From: Pseudoneurospora amorphoporcata
Lineage: Eukaryota; Ascomycota; Sordariomycetes; Sordariales; Sordariaceae
Assembly: GCA_033297205.1 (NCBI GenBank)
Contig: MU859125.1
Span: forward strand, 62,001-126,000
DNA: 64,000 nt
Direction: 5' to 3'
Part shown: positions 11,315-23,800 of the stretch, in pieces
Layout of the letters: every line of letters starts with the position of its first letter
Position numbering within the stretch: position 1 is the first letter of the stretch
Notes under the pieces: generated by a model
The model's database searches: none
What the model was told of the DNA's origin: nothing
Seen by the model: only the letters and a program-made list of their open reading frames with translations
Position numbers and translations under genes: made by a program

Positions 11315-11787
11315 AATAAATATTACAAGAACATAGAGAGATGGTTGTGACCACTATGAGAGAAGCTCATTGTCATGTTTCCTTAGGTAGCTCTACTCAT
11401 CTGTAGAACGATAGATGAATGCATGTTCGATTGCTTATAGCTTGATAGCAACAAATGAAAGAAACCTCGCGAAGACGTAAGCACCAGATGAGGGCAGAGA
11501 GGAAATAACCCAAAGAGAGATAGATGCAGACGCAAAGAACCTGAACTAAAAAAAGAACAGAGAAGAAAGATACAAGGAACGACAATCGTATACATATTTA
11601 TTCATTAAAACATCCAAGAAAGCCCTGAGACGTAATCCGATCATGGGAAGACATGCAAAAGCAAAGACGCCCACCCATAAAATGGAACCCATACATACTG
11701 TTGGATTTGAGGACATAAGCCAAATCTCTCCAGGCCAAAACTTCTTACCGTATCCAAGTGATCCAAGCAGGTGCCTAGAGGTAGAGG

Positions 11788-13052
11788 TCACAGGCTCCTC
11801 CTACCCCCGTGCCTCGACCGGGACCCTCCTCTCTGCAGCATCAAGACACACTCCTCCACCAACTTGGTCAGGCCCTTCTCAAAATGCTCCCGCACCTCAG
11901 GCTGTTCCTCAGACAACATGACAGCCGACACCTGCGGATCGTGGTGCCCCTGGCGCCCGTGATTCCGGGGAAAAGCCCGGACTAGCGCAGCGTTGAAGAG
12001 TCGAACGAAGGGCCGCATTACGTTCTGTAAGACTGTCTTCGCTTCCTGTGTTTTTTCGGATAAGGTAATCTTACGTTAGCCAAGGTAAAGAAGCTCCATG
12101 GTATCAATGGGGTTGGTAGGTACAAATTTGGTACCTAATCTGAAAGAAAGACACTGGGTGGGCAACTCACATCTCGACTATCACGCTTCTTAATAATTTT
12201 CCATCGTTTTGAAATGGCGTTTTCCGATCTCTCCACGCCCAAGTTCGTTTCCAGCTGCTCCTTGATTTCGGCCACCTTCTTCTTCTGGTGTTTGAGGCGG
12301 CGAACCAGATCGTCTTGTTTGTCTGTCCAGCCGTTGAGGTTGGAGTTGTTGGCCGCCGGTGATGGTGGTTCGATGTCGATGTCGATGTCGTTGGGTTGTG
12401 CGACTGGCGCTTGTGGATGCGGATTACCATTGGTGGCATGGCCATGACCACGGCCATGGCCATTGGCGAAGCTTGCTGCTGCTGCTGGGTTTGGCTGCCC
12501 GTGGGGTAACGGCATTAGGGTGCCAATGAAATGGTTTTGGTCCATCAGGTTGTTGTTGTTGTTGTTATTGGGTTCGAACCCAATGACTGTCATACCCGAC
12601 GCCATGTGTTGCACCTGAAGCAACGAAGGGTCGGTTTCGGATTGGTATCCAGTGAATGTTTGTCCTTGTCCTGCATCAGTACCTGCATGCATAGTCCCGA
12701 ACGGAGACCCTGCCGGAAAGCCGTGATGCTGCATGCTGGGAGAAGGGTAGGCACGCTGGACTGCATAGGGCGACGTGACCTCTGAATCATGGGCTCTGTT
12801 GAGATGTTGATCGAGTCCATGTTCTCCGGAGGCGTCATCATTAGCGGAAGTGAACGAGAAGTTTCCAACGTTTTGGTTCCAGACCAAGCCAGTTGACATA
12901 GAGGCATGATATGAAGGTGCTCTTGGTTGTTGAGGTGCATGGGCATATCCATCATGGTCATCCTTGATAGGGAAGTGAGTGCCGTCACTATGAGACTGAG
13001 TCGGCGACATAGCGTCTCTGTACTGGGATTCTTGGCCAATAGGCGTGGACAT
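11788..13052 (-). CDS. SANT/Myb-like domain protein with coiled C-terminal exon (paralog 1)
   Basis: Exons 13052-12171 and 12045-11788 encode 379 residues. The intron has donor GTGAGT, branch GCTAACG and acceptor CACAG, phase 0. The first 245 residues are low-complexity (Gln, Pro, His, Ser, a seven-Asn run). Then comes a trihelical SANT/Myb-like domain (about 253-292): GWTDKQDDLVRRLK, KVAEIKEQL, ENAISKRWKIIKK. The second exon begins EAKTVLQNVMRPF and forms a predicted helix with KLVEECVLMLQR before a basic tail (SRSRHGGRRSL). The gene at 25354 shares SPYAVQ, YPSP, AGTxAGQ, LQVQH, the SANT domain, the intron site and the helix of exon 2, so these are paralogs. A nuclear, DNA- or chromatin-related role is inferred from the SANT-like fold and basic tail. 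The ATG at 13052 matches the MS[TP]-type start of the other members. Confidence 0.75.
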
Positions 13053-15305
13053 GGCTGATCTGCAATTCGATCTTGAAGGGTAGAAGGGTAGATTGTCTGA
13101 CCACCCCCCTGTACTCGACCAATCTAGACTTGGAAAGGGTGAAGTGAACTTTGAAGGTTTTGTTGATAAACAGATGGATTCCTTGAGGTCTTCGTGGTGA
13201 TGCAAGAACCTCGGCTGAGAGAACGGTTGTTGAATGATAGTGAAGAAACAGACGGGTGAAGAGATGAATATGATGGTGATCGCTGGTGCGATAAAGACCC
13301 AGGGTGTGAGTGAATGAGTGACACTTGAAGCTGCTGGTGCTGAAGAAGCCCAATGGTGAAAGTAAACGGGCTATGAGGCGCGGTTGACGCCGCAGGTGCA
13401 ATGGTCGATTGGCTGTGAGGCTTTCTAGGACTCAGGGTGCAAGAAAGTTGATAGAAGCGTCCAAGTGAAGATAAAATGCCAACTAGGCCAATATAAGTGA
13501 CGTGAAAGGAAGTGGAGGAAGTCCACGAGTCTGAGAGTCAATAGATCTTCCAAGTCGTTGGATTAAAACTTTGAAAGTGCTTGTGGTTCAAGAATTGGAC
13601 GGAGAATAATGGGAGATGAAAGAATTTTGAGTTCGGGAACACCCGAATTTTAAGAGTTTATTTTACTACTGTCAGTGTCGAGCAGCTCGGTTACGGCAGG
13701 GGACTCGGGGCTGGAGGACACGAGCAATGCGCCGGCTTCAAGCCCGGCGGCACAATTTGCCTCTTTACGAACTGTAATCTGACTGATGCCGATTGGGGCC
13801 ACGCTTGCCACCGCTGTGTGATTGTGGTGCGTTAGTTGTCGAATACCCTTCTTATACGGGAAAAGAGGGATGGTGATACTACACGAACAGGGGCGTTGCT
13901 TGAAGCCTAGACCAAAACCAATGGAAGATGGATGAGAAGCGAACAATGTGTCACAATTGGTACCTGCTCGAACCGACACCCTAACCTTCACCTTTTCGGG
14001 CACCGGGCGAGGGAGTGCCTTTCCAGTTAAGACTTACTCGTAAGCCTTTGACCGCCCAGCCGTCATCGTGCGTTATCGCTTATCTCTCTCATCAGCATGT
14101 GAAGGTCATCTTACAGATGATAGTGGTGCTCGAAAGAGGAAAAACACAGAGCCGCAACGGCGGTGCGCAATCATCGAGTGCCTAACATGAATCTTTCAGG
14201 CACCGACAGCCCATTGTAAAGCGTCTTGAGTAACTGGAAGACGGGGGGTTGAAAGCGGGCAATTGATAAAATGGTGTGGTGTGGTGCTCCGCGGGGATAT
14301 CAGAGTCCGGGCCTTCGAGGTGAGCCTTTGTAATGGGTAATCGCATTGTGTCAGCTGCCAATAAGCACCCAAGAAAGTGAGCTCTCCGCCTTCGGCGATG
14401 TCGCGCCACTGACACTGCCGCACTGTATAGAGATACCTGGAGAATGCTTCAACTCTCGGCCAGTTCATGGTTTGTCTTCCTGTAGCATAGGCATGAAGCC
14501 TGGTGTCAGTGATGTGTTGTATGTGATGAAAGGACACCGGATCCAATGAGCGTTGTAGTTCATAAGGCAACCAGCTCCACTTGGTAAGCTCACCGATAAT
14601 GACAGTGGGGAGAAATGATGAGAAGGTTAGATTGGAAAGGGTAAACAACTGTAGCACGTGCTCTAACTGCCCGACTGCCGTAGGCAACTCTGGCTTTGCG
14701 CTCGCGGAGACGTCTTGTCAGCAAAAATAGGCTCAGTAGTGTCGAGGAGGGACCGGTACGTTGTACTCTTCATCCTCTACAACACTGGCCACTAGGCCAT
14801 CTCAGTGCTGCATGCCGTCGCCATCATGGTAGTTTGTACCTGTTGTTGTTGATGGTTGTTTGCCGTCAGCTCAACGAAACCTCGCATGCACTTTCAACTC
14901 GCTGAGGAAACCCTCTCCACCCTTTTCTGGCCGAGGGCCGCTCAGGAGGTTGACGCCGCCATCTCCCTCTGGTTGCCTTATTCTGGGTTCCAAGTCCACA
15001 ATCCGGAGGTCAGACTGGTACCTATGAAGCGCCTCTCAGTCGGCCACGCCCTAGGCACCGCTACCGAAGAATCGCGGCTAATCCGGAAAAGGCAACTTCC
15101 TTTTTGAGCGCCAGTAGAGGTATGCTAACGGTACAAGCCCGAGCCCGTGGATCGAAAGGTAAGCGAGGTGCCGTGGACATATCGGGCGCTTGATAATGAA
15201 CTTCCTGTGGGCTCTCGCTTCAAGATTTCGATATTCTTCGGTAGGAAATGCGCACTTTTCCCCGCACCCTCCTCCCCGGACGGGACCAAGGGCGCCTCAC
15301 CGGTG

Positions 15306-15425
15306 GACAGCTGCCCACCAGATGCCATCTGCAAGCCAGCCCCCCAGCCAGCCGGTAAATACGCCACAGGGTGGGAGTCGCGAGGCCCTCTTTTTCCGTA
15401 TGCCCTGCAAGGAAACGGCTGGATG
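15306..15425 (+). repeat. Dispersed repeat, copy 1
   Basis: About 120 bases starting gacagctgcccaccagatgc closely match, in inverted orientation, the stretch 23690-23800. The best-conserved core covers the first ~75 bases, including ccatctgcaagcca, cgccacag and gtgggagtcg. In one frame both copies read PDAICKP…PA…AT.WES. No terminal repeats or target duplications were noticed. It may be a fragment of an old mobile element or a duplicated segment. Confidence 0.65.
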
Positions 15426-16441
15426 AAATGGTGTTGAGACGCTTCTTTATTGCTGGAGTAATCTGTCACAACTCACCAGTGTCTTGGAAGACGGAAGGCA
15501 CAAGACGTCGTCGAAAGTGGAGCCTTAAGAGTAGTACCTTATCAAATAAGCGCCATTTGATAATTGACAGTTCTGGGGGGCCGCCGAGTGAAGTCGCTGA
15601 AATTAATAAATGTTAGTGAAGCCGCCAAAAATTGGTTGCACAGCACCATAACCTTACCATTCACTATTGCAATATTCCACAGGGGGTTCCACCAACCAGC
15701 ACACGCACTTATGAAAGCACGGCATGACAACCCGACATGATCCAAACCTCCGCCATACCCGGACTCATGGTTCCGGAGGACGGCGGGTACCTACCGCAAC
15801 AACACGAGCCGCTCATGTTAGTAGTAATAGAACCTGTATGCGAGCTATAGGTTTCACCTATGGCGATTACATACATAGATGCAGCTTGGGTGCCTTAGGT
15901 TGGGGTATTGGACGAGATTCGAGCAGTCTGCATTGCTAGAGGTCCAGTGCCCAAGTGCAGTCGAACGGCCCGATGGTAGCCTTAACAGACCGAGCCCATC
16001 TTCATCACCCTTTTCCACCAAAAGGAAACCCCTAAGCCTTTGCAAAGTTCAACGCTAGACCGAGGCCAGTGAAATATTGCTTCCGGCCCACGTTTCTTGC
16101 ACAAGTTGCATGTCAATCATTCGCAAGGCGTCTGGGGTGGAACGGCTGTCAGCCATTCCTTATCTCACCCAGAGTAAGGGAGCCAACAACCCAGTATGAA
16201 GAGGCATAGTAATACGGCCAGAACTGTCAGGGCACGTAAATCTCCAGTAGAGGGACGCGAATAACCTTACGAATGTAATAAGACGTTAAAGATGAGAAGG
16301 AAAGAGGAAGCTGAGATGCATCGGATGGAAGAGAAGGGGTCCATGTATACAATAGCAGATGAGATGGAATTCCAGATGCCAAAAGGAATGGAACCTAAGG
16401 ATCTGAGAGGTGCTGGCATGCGCCTTCACAATAACCAGGAT

Positions 16442-16453
16442 CTTTTTTTTTCT

Positions 16454-16494
<41 letters not shown>

Positions 16495-16500
16495 TTTTTT
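16442..16500. repeat. Long T tract
   Basis: About 59 bases of T interrupted only by a short CTCTC and one G. No tRNA-like head was recognised immediately upstream, unlike the T tracts of the elements at 27464 and 38119. Confidence 0.9.
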
Positions 16501-18195
16501 GAAAGATTCCACTTTGCTGTGGTGCAGGCGACATTTCAAAAATCACGCCCACGTTTGCACGCCGTCTGCCCACCAACGATGTTTTCAATCAAGCTACAAA
16601 AGTAGGTAACATACTTCGATCCTGCAGCTGACTTCTTCATTTACCGTTACACCGATATCTGAAAAACAGCGTAGACTCAAGGCCAAAAGCAATAACTGAT
16701 CGCCATCACTGAGTCTTCCTCCTTATTCGCTATCCTAATGCCTTGAAGCCGTGTCGTAGCTTCACCAATGCCCTAGAAGTACACGAAAAATCGCATATCA
16801 TAGTAAGGTACAAAGCCCTGACCCCAAGACCTACATTCCGCAGTATCCAAACCAGTCGATAGCGCGGAAACCGAGAACGGGTAACCAAAATGCCAACTAG
16901 TCTCACTAAAGGGAAATACCCAATCGGAGGTGATGGGTGCCTTTTGTGGCGGCGCCAACTACAAGGTTTTAGTCTGCGACAATCCGTCACAACCACAGCC
17001 GAAGTTTCGACTGAGGGCAGCTTAAATTTATAAATCCACGTGCGGTTTCTTCTTATAGAACGCCTATGTAAAGAAATCAAAAAGAAAACAATGGGATCGC
17101 GACCCGCAGGTGCACCATTTGTTTCATTAACATGCGCCCAGGAAAAAAAAACAAACAAAAAAAAAACCGATTTTCATTTGATCAAATCACCTGCCACACC
17201 TAGATGCCTGGTAAGCGACATCGCGCTTCTCGTGTCTTTATCAACCAGTCACCACCATTCATAAGACCTACTGCCTATTTCCCACCGAACGGGAACCCTC
17301 AAGCATTGTGCGCCATCCGATGCCACATCCTAGCAAGCCCGGGGTCATTCCAACACTGCGTCTGGCCCAAGTTTCTTGTACAAGGGAAGTTGCACGTCAG
17401 CCTCAAGGCGACCGGAGAGGAACGAGTTCAAGTGAGCCGTTGTTTCGGAGCCGAAACCTAAACAAGTATGCTGCTACCGTCCTAGCCGTATTCCGTTCCG
17501 CAGGAACCTCCAAGTCCTCCTACCCACATTGCGTCCGCTTTGACCCCTAACTTGAACTGTGGTGCAACCCCGGATCCAACCCTTCGTCCCCCGGGGAAGG
17601 GGAGGCATGTTTGCTGCCTCCCAGAACACTAGAGGCAGTCTAGTCAACCGGAACTGCCACTCAACTTCCCAGAACATGACTTTGCTTACTCGACATCTCC
17701 TACGCCAGCATCTTCTCCAGCTACAACCTCTCTGCCAGTTTCATCCAGCACGATAAGGTAGACGGCCGTCCTCTCCCCGACCATGCTACCCCCATTGCTT
17801 CAAGTAGGTTATGACTTCCCTGGCTTGATAACCTATATATCTATCTTGTCGGCACCTAAGAGTTAGAGCCATACTCACCATCGAGGAATCGTATACATAG
17901 TTGAGGGACGACAAAGATTTATTTGCGAAGAAAATTTCTCTGATCTTGATACAAGGGGCAACCAGGTAATGTATTAACGGCCTCTTGGAAAGAATCGTCC
18001 ACGTAGATTAAACAAACTGGAAGCACTAACGGAAACTCTCTAACAGTGTCTGACCCTAACAGTCCTAACACATGATCCTCAGGTCCTACTTCCACCGTCA
18101 CTATGAGAAGACAGGTATCCAGATCATCCAGGTCGGCTTTTCCCCGTATGTCCGGCGCAGCGGCGCTGTGTCCTCGTATCAACTCAGGCCTGCCC

Positions 18196-19288
18196 TCAGC
18201 CCTCGAGAGTCCAGTCCGGTTCCTCGCCTTCGCCATCAAAGTCCATGTCGGAATCGTCTTCCTCGCTCATTTTATCCAGTTCCTTCTGCAGGAGCTCCAT
18301 AAGTTTTTCCTGGGTATTCTCGAGGACTTGTTTCACGATCTTATTTCCCAATCAAAAGACACACATTAGCACTCTTCTTCTTCTGAAGGGATGGATAATA
18401 TCGAACCGATGTGAAATCAGTGATTCGACGTTCTCTCTTCTAACTTACCTTGTCTCTCAGCAAGTCCTTGGCAATCAAGTAATTGCAGCAGTGATCGAGT
18501 GAGAAGTTCTCCATTGCCTTGGCCATGGACACGGAGAGTTCGCAGCCTGCGTGGGCTGGGTCAGGAGGTGGAACAATGGCTGTTCCATCGGGTCCCAATA
18601 TGATTCTCGGGGCTCCGCTAGTTCTCGTGGCCGTCAGTCCCGTGGCTCCTATGCCTGTGGTATCTGCGATAGCTGGAACCGAAACCTGGTTGACACTAGG
18701 AGAGTGTTGGGTTGGCACTTCAGTACCAACAATGGCCGTAACGGCGGCAGGAGCAGTTTCAGCAACGGAGGGCTTTTCATTGTCCTCCAAAGAAAGCTTC
18801 GAATACCACTGTTCCAGAGCGGCCTTTTCGGATTGCTGCTGCGCACGCAAGTAGACCGGATTGGCCTGGTTTGGATTAACGTACAAAATCTGTTGCTGTT
18901 GGCCTTGAGGCCAGTGAGCCACATGGGAGTGAGCCTGAGGCGGGACTCTGTTCCTTTCGGGTACATTACAAACTGCCTCTGGATTAGGAGGCGTCATGGG
19001 AGGCGTGACGATGCAAGGCGCGTACTGGCCCCAGTTATGCTGCTGCTGCTGCTGCTGGTGCACCATCCCAAAGTGTCCGGCCATGTTCTGCTGAGCTCCG
19101 GGGACAGTGTAAGCTGGATAAGGACCGGGAGCGGGAACCCATCCGTTCGGGACCATGTTGGCCACCGGCATTGACACAAATCTTGGAGGGGTCGGAGCAG
19201 CGTGGATGGGCCGTTTAGACTCCGTCGGCCATGGACCATCGGCGCGGTCCTCCGATTTCGGGATCATGTAGTGACCGTGGGGAGACAT
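18196..19288 (-). CDS. Gln/Pro-rich protein with short coiled C-terminal exon (paralog 2, no clear SANT domain)
   Basis: Exons 19288-18449 and 18339-18196 encode 327 residues. The intron has donor GTAAGT, a GCTAAT branch-like site and an ATAAG acceptor, phase 0. The start MSPHGHY resembles the MSP- starts of its neighbours; no other ATG precedes it in frame. The N-terminal 200 residues are low-complexity with a Gln run in MVHQQQQQQHNW. Exon 2 (47 residues) opens IVKQVLENTQEKLMELLQKE and ends in an acidic tail. This opening matches in register the second exons of the SANT genes on both sides (VLQNVMRPFVRLF; VVQNVMPPSLQLL). I see no W-x2-xQD SANT core in exon 1, so this may be a diverged member that lost the domain, or an independent gene. 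Function unknown. Confidence 0.6.
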
Positions 19289-21455
19289 GGGTGCTGATAC
19301 GTCAGTGCGATCATTCACACGAAGGCTCCAATCCTTGGTGATTCGGGTGATCAAATGGTTCGGTTATTTTGGAGGCGGTTTCTGCAAAAGCGTTTTTGGT
19401 GTGACGGAAGCTCCAACTGGCGGGAAAGAAAACCGATAAGTGGTGATCTTGGTCGTTGTCCGCTCTGGTTAGGGATTTTTTCGGCGAATAGGAGTGGCCG
19501 GTCAAGGCGAAGATTGAAGGATTTGTTGGGATATTGAGAAGGACGCCTTGAAAAGTTGGGAATACCCTCTGCCTTTATCCTCTGTCTGGAAGCTGCCTCA
19601 AGTTTGGTCCATGGAAGAAATCTCAGTGAAGGGAAGAAGTCCCGGCGAGGTATCGGGCAAGTACTTGAGACTTGAAGTTTGGAACATCATCCTCAGAATG
19701 TAGGTATCATGATACCCAACCACGTGGGAATGTATGCCATTGACGGCGCTAATTTCAAACAGGCAGCCCTCCGCTGCGCAAGGATACCTCTACAGACATG
19801 CATTGTGGAATAACGAAGGTAACCATTAGGTGCGGCAGCCTGGTGTGCCTTGAATACTGATTTGCATAGGCCAGCCGACAACGCCTTTCAGTGGGAACGA
19901 AAATTCTTTCTGTGAGAAGCTCTCATCCGATCATCATGCTACGGTCATGAACTGGTGTAAAGCCTGACTGGAATCATCGAGAACTCCTCCACCAATCGTA
20001 TCATTTAGTCCCTCACCATCTGCATGCCGCTATCACCAACACCGAATGCAGCTATTGCTTAGGCTTCAATCCAAGACCGATGGCAATCGACACCGGGAGT
20101 TGATCAATCGAGACAACTCTAGTGAACCCGGAAAGAAGAACACAGAGAGAGTGGTGCAACGCCCTGTGCTGGCGGAATGCGGATTCTCTAGCGGGAAAGA
20201 GGTTGAGGGATCTGCTGCGAGAAGCAATGGCATCAAGCCTACTATCAGCGTACCGCGCCGCCATTCGGTCACTCAAGGTTACGATGCAGCATGCGAAGAC
20301 ATGTCTGGCTTCGTGGGTTGAGGCTCCAAGCTAGGCTTCAAGCCGGCCTACCGACTGACCGGGGGTTGCTGACCGGGGCTTCCCCACCCAGGCTTAAAGC
20401 CATCCTTAAGGCCCGTCTCTTGGCATTAAACAACGGCGATGTGCTTGGCTTTAAGCCTGCTTCAGGCCTGCTTCATGGAAGGCTTGAAGCCTACATGCAT
20501 GTTGGCATTGAGCCAACGGTCCTAGGACGATATTGCGGCGAATTGATTGGCTGGAAGGGGTGTACAGTCCGCGGGATTTGTAGCCTTGTTATCCGCTGGG
20601 CTCGAAGCCTGGCATGTCGCCGGATGGTTGGTTTGCATAATGGACTCGCTTCTGCTGGGCGGAGGATTGGTGCTGACATACTTGTATTGATGATAATGGA
20701 CCAATCCCCACCTCAAAAGGGTATGCCCAGTCTACCAGCGTACCTTATCAAAACGCTTCCTGGACAGAGCCTATTGACTATTCCTACGGCATCAATCCAC
20801 GCTCTCATCCGTCCATACACTACCTATCGCTTAACCCACTCGGCTCGCTGCTCATTCGTCGAACGTCATGATAAGCTGGGTAGAAGCGGCTATAGTGGGC
20901 AAGTCTCTGACTTCACGAATTCGGGCCTTCGCGGTGTTTTCCTACAACAGCCGTCACCAATCATTCAATCAGCCATCGTTCGCTTCCCGCCCATCGGCGT
21001 ATCCAACCGGCGAGATGCCAGGATCCCTCTGGGCTTACAGTCAGGCCTGAACTACGGCTAAATTGCGTTGGCTGACTCCTGCGTTGGATGCTTGATCGTC
21101 ATGGTTACAACCGAGGACAAACATACGCACATGTCGAAGGTTACCTTAAGTACATTAGGCAATGTCACCTTGAGGCTCTACCGTGCATGTCCTAACGACT
21201 TCCAGCTTTCGGCCCTTAAGCTTGGATGGCAGGTGCGGGAATCGCGCAAGGATATTGAGAAGCACAGCTGCTCCTCGCACCGAGAATCGCATCAGTCCCG
21301 GTTACCTCCGTATATGAAGAGCTGCCTGGCCCCCATCTTCGCAGTCATACATGTAGAACCAGACATCAAGCTAACCACATGAGATAACACGCCATATCGC
21401 TTCACACACCTACTGCTTCACAGATCTCAGTAGCCTGGACTAAGTAGGGGTTAAG
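19289..21455. other. Divergent intergenic region (about 2.2 kb) with palindrome cluster
   Basis: This separates the divergently transcribed paralogs 2 and 3 and should hold both promoters. A set of six short inverted repeats lies at 20333-20502. The 256-codon open frame at 20291-21061 overlaps this cluster and lacks an ATG start, splice sites or any domain, so I do not call it a gene. Confidence 0.45.
20333..20502. repeat. Cluster of GGCTTNAAGCC-type palindromes
   Basis: Within 170 bases there are AGGCTTCAAGCC (20333), AGGCTTAAAGCC (20390), CCTTAAGG (20404), GGCTTTAAGCC (20447), CAGGCCTG (20463), AGGCTTGAAGCCT (20480) and ACATGCATGT (20493). The GGCTT-N-AAGCC half sites recur four times at irregular spacing, too many for chance in so short a stretch. 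Confidence 0.7.
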
Positions 21456-22695
21456 ATGTCGCCCCTTAGCTATACCTACAACAGTAGCCGCTTCTTTGAA
21501 GATGACGGCCACATGCCTCATTCACCGGGGTCATCGCCGCCTCCTCCATATGATGTGGTCCTAGCCGGACGACATCGTCGAGCTTCAGCTTCCCATCCTC
21601 AGCACCTGAGTTCTCCTATCTTGACTGCTTTCCGAGACACTCAACATGGGAGTCAGACCCAGGACCATCTTGTTCAGGTGCCATACCCAGAAGGAGGGTA
21701 TCCACCAGGCTATCGTCCAGGCTCTCCTCCAGTTCCGCTAGGCTTTCCTCCATCACCACAGCCAGTATCACTACTACTACAACAAGCATCCGCACACCCA
21801 GTGCCTCAACCATTACCCATCCACACTGGCGCAGATCCAGGCGCTGCTGTTCGGGGTCAACAACTCACACCTGTAGCTACCACTACCAGTACCTCTGCCT
21901 CCACTCCTACGGCTGCGGATTACACCGGACCATGGTGGACTCCAGAACAGGACCGCCTACTTCTCCTTCGCAGAGATGAGTACAACTCGCTCTCGGATAT
22001 GTCGGCGGTTTTGGAGGAGGTGTTTCAAGTGAAGAGCGATGCAGATGCTATCGCGAAGAGATTAAAGCATCTGCGGGCGAGGAGCAAGGTGTGGGGAGAG
22101 GATGTGAGTCGTTTTCTTCTTCCTTTTGTCTTCTTTTCCTCTCGTCTTTTTACCTTCCTCTTTTCCTTTTTTCTCCCTTCTTTCATCTTTCTTTTTATTT
22201 TCCCTCATACTTGTATCCTATTGCTGAAAAGTCAACGGGCAGCCTTCGCCTGGCGCCTCTCTTCTCCATTTTGCCTAAAGTATGTGCTAACCGCTTTCCA
22301 AACAGAAACTCAAACAAGCAGCTCAAAAAGTTATGCAACAGCTTAACTCAGTACTTGAAGACCAACTAACCCAGACCAGAACAGTTCCCAGCGCTGCCAG
22401 CCTTAACTGCAGCCCAGCAGAAGACCACGTTCAACTTGCCGGCATTAGGGATGCAGTGCAACGAGAGCTTGATGCGATGGTTAGGCAAGGAAACTTGGCG
22501 GGTGATATGGAGCAGAAGTTGCTGGACGAGCAGAGGGAGAATAGTGCAAAATTTACGGCGACGATGAGACTGACGGATCGTGGCCGAGAGCAGGAGAGGG
22601 CGGACGGGGTTGTGGATGAGGATGGGGATGCCACTAGGGGTCAGGTGGTGGAGGACTATGAGATTGTGCGAGGTTGTGACTGGACTGAATCGTGA
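21456..22695 (+). CDS. SANT/Myb-like domain protein with coiled C-terminal exon (paralog 3)
   Basis: Exons 21456-22103 and 22306-22695 encode 345 residues. The 202-base intron has donor GTGAGT, a long pyrimidine stretch, branch GCTAACC and acceptor AACAG, phase 0. The N-terminus is Pro/Ser/His/Gln-rich. The SANT-like domain (about 160-213) reads PWWTPEQDRLLLLRRDEY, MSAVLEEVFQ and ADAIAKRLKHLRARSKVW. Exon 2 opens KLKQAAQKVMQQLNSVLEDQ, in register with VLQNVMRPF and VVQNVMPPS of the other members. It continues as a long helix (IRDAVQRELDAMVRQG, MEQKLLDEQRENSAKF). The intron falls just after the SANT-like domain in phase 0, as in the genes at 11788 and 25354. It is the most diverged of the three SANT members. 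A nuclear or chromatin role is inferred only. Confidence 0.75.
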
Positions 22696-22770
22696 GCTTG
22701 CGTGACGGATGTGGTGCCCCTTGGTTTTCTTCTGTTTCTTGTTTTCGTTATGTTTTTGTTTTCACGTTGG

Positions 22771-22771
22771 T

Positions 22772-22803
<32 letters not shown>

Positions 22804-22805
22804 TC
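22771..22805. repeat. (TTTC)n microsatellite
   Basis: About eight CTTT units just downstream of the paralog 3 stop codon, in its presumed 3' UTR. Confidence 0.9.
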
Positions 22806-23689
22806 GTTCTTTCCCTTCTTCTCTTTCCATCTCCATTGTGGTGTAGTATTTCGACTTCTTGGTGCTTGGCGCTTTAGGGTACATTATGGTGACAGTCGGT
22901 ATGGTTCGGGCTTAGGGGCGGCTTTCGGTGTGTTTCTGGCCATCGATGAAGACACGAACACGGCATCCAGGCATCAAAGATAGCGTATAGCAATACTGTA
23001 TTATCTCCCGTCTGTGCACTCCCTTTCGAAATCTTGCAGACAAGTTGTCTCAGCCAATGGCAGTTGACTTGACGTACTTGAAAGTTTGAGCGCACGCTGT
23101 CGGGTGTTGTCGGCTTTGTGTTGGGTAAGGCGGCCATTTCATGGGAGTGGAAGAGTACCTCTTCCAATCCGAGAGAAAACGGCACAGAGCCGGTCCTCCC
23201 CGGAGCCCCGGACGCCTTACGGATGACGTGCGGCTTCGGCTGAAAGCAAGAAACGTGGGGGGAAGTATCGGTTTGGTGGAAAAGGAGGATGAGGCTTTGG
23301 GGAGATGGTGGTTGGTGGTTGGTTGATACCAAGTAAAGACACGAAACGCGGTGCTGTTTGTCCATGCCTGTTAAGGTTACGGTGCTGTTCTCATGAAATA
23401 TTGCGGACCGCACTAACACTTATTCATTGCGGTTACTCCACTTGACATGCCCCTGAATCGCCAACCTAAATGCTGTAACCCGCGAGCCGCCCGGCCAAAC
23501 CAGGGGCAGTAAATGCAACGAACAGTGGAACCCTGCTCATCATCCGCTACCAATGGATCCACTTTTGACATCCGAGGACGTCCTCTGTTTTCCTCAGACA
23601 CTCCTGACAAACTCGTGAAGCAAGAAGCGAAAGCTTTCCGATCTCCCAAGATCATTCAGTATGTCTCGTGATCTTGATCCCAATCCTCT

Positions 23690-23800
23690 CGTTTGCGGGG
23701 TAAACGATAAATACACGGCTTACCGACTCCCACGCTGTGGCGGATATACTGGCTGGCCGGGAGGGTGGCTTGCAGATGGCATCTGGTGGACAGCTGCCCA
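23690..23800 (-). repeat. Dispersed repeat, copy 2 (inverted to copy 1)
   Basis: Read on the minus strand this matches 15306-15425, including cagctg, ccaccagatgccatctgcaa and cgccacag followed by gtgggagtcg. Differences are scattered substitutions and small indels. A weaker 19-base echo (17 matches) of the centre occurs at about 53454-53472 on the plus strand. Confidence 0.65.

Larger units (their letters stand above)
13053..18195. other. Gene-free stretch (about 5.1 kb) with poly-T tract and dispersed repeat
   Basis: The left part is the promoter of the paralog 1 gene. No gene is supported in the rest: open frames are short, overlap on both strands and lack introns or domains. Notable content is one copy of a dispersed repeat (about 15306-15425) and a long T tract at 16442-16500. 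I see no strong A+T bias, so large-scale RIP is not obvious. Confidence 0.4.

Noticed and set aside
12560..12590. tRNA B-box-like GGGTTCGAACCC
   Set aside because: Lies inside coding exon 1 of paralog 1 (GFEPNN) with no A box or cloverleaf around it.
20291..21061. 256-codon plus-strand frame between paralogs 2 and 3
   Set aside because: Runs across the palindrome cluster, no domain, no good ATG context; probably chance.
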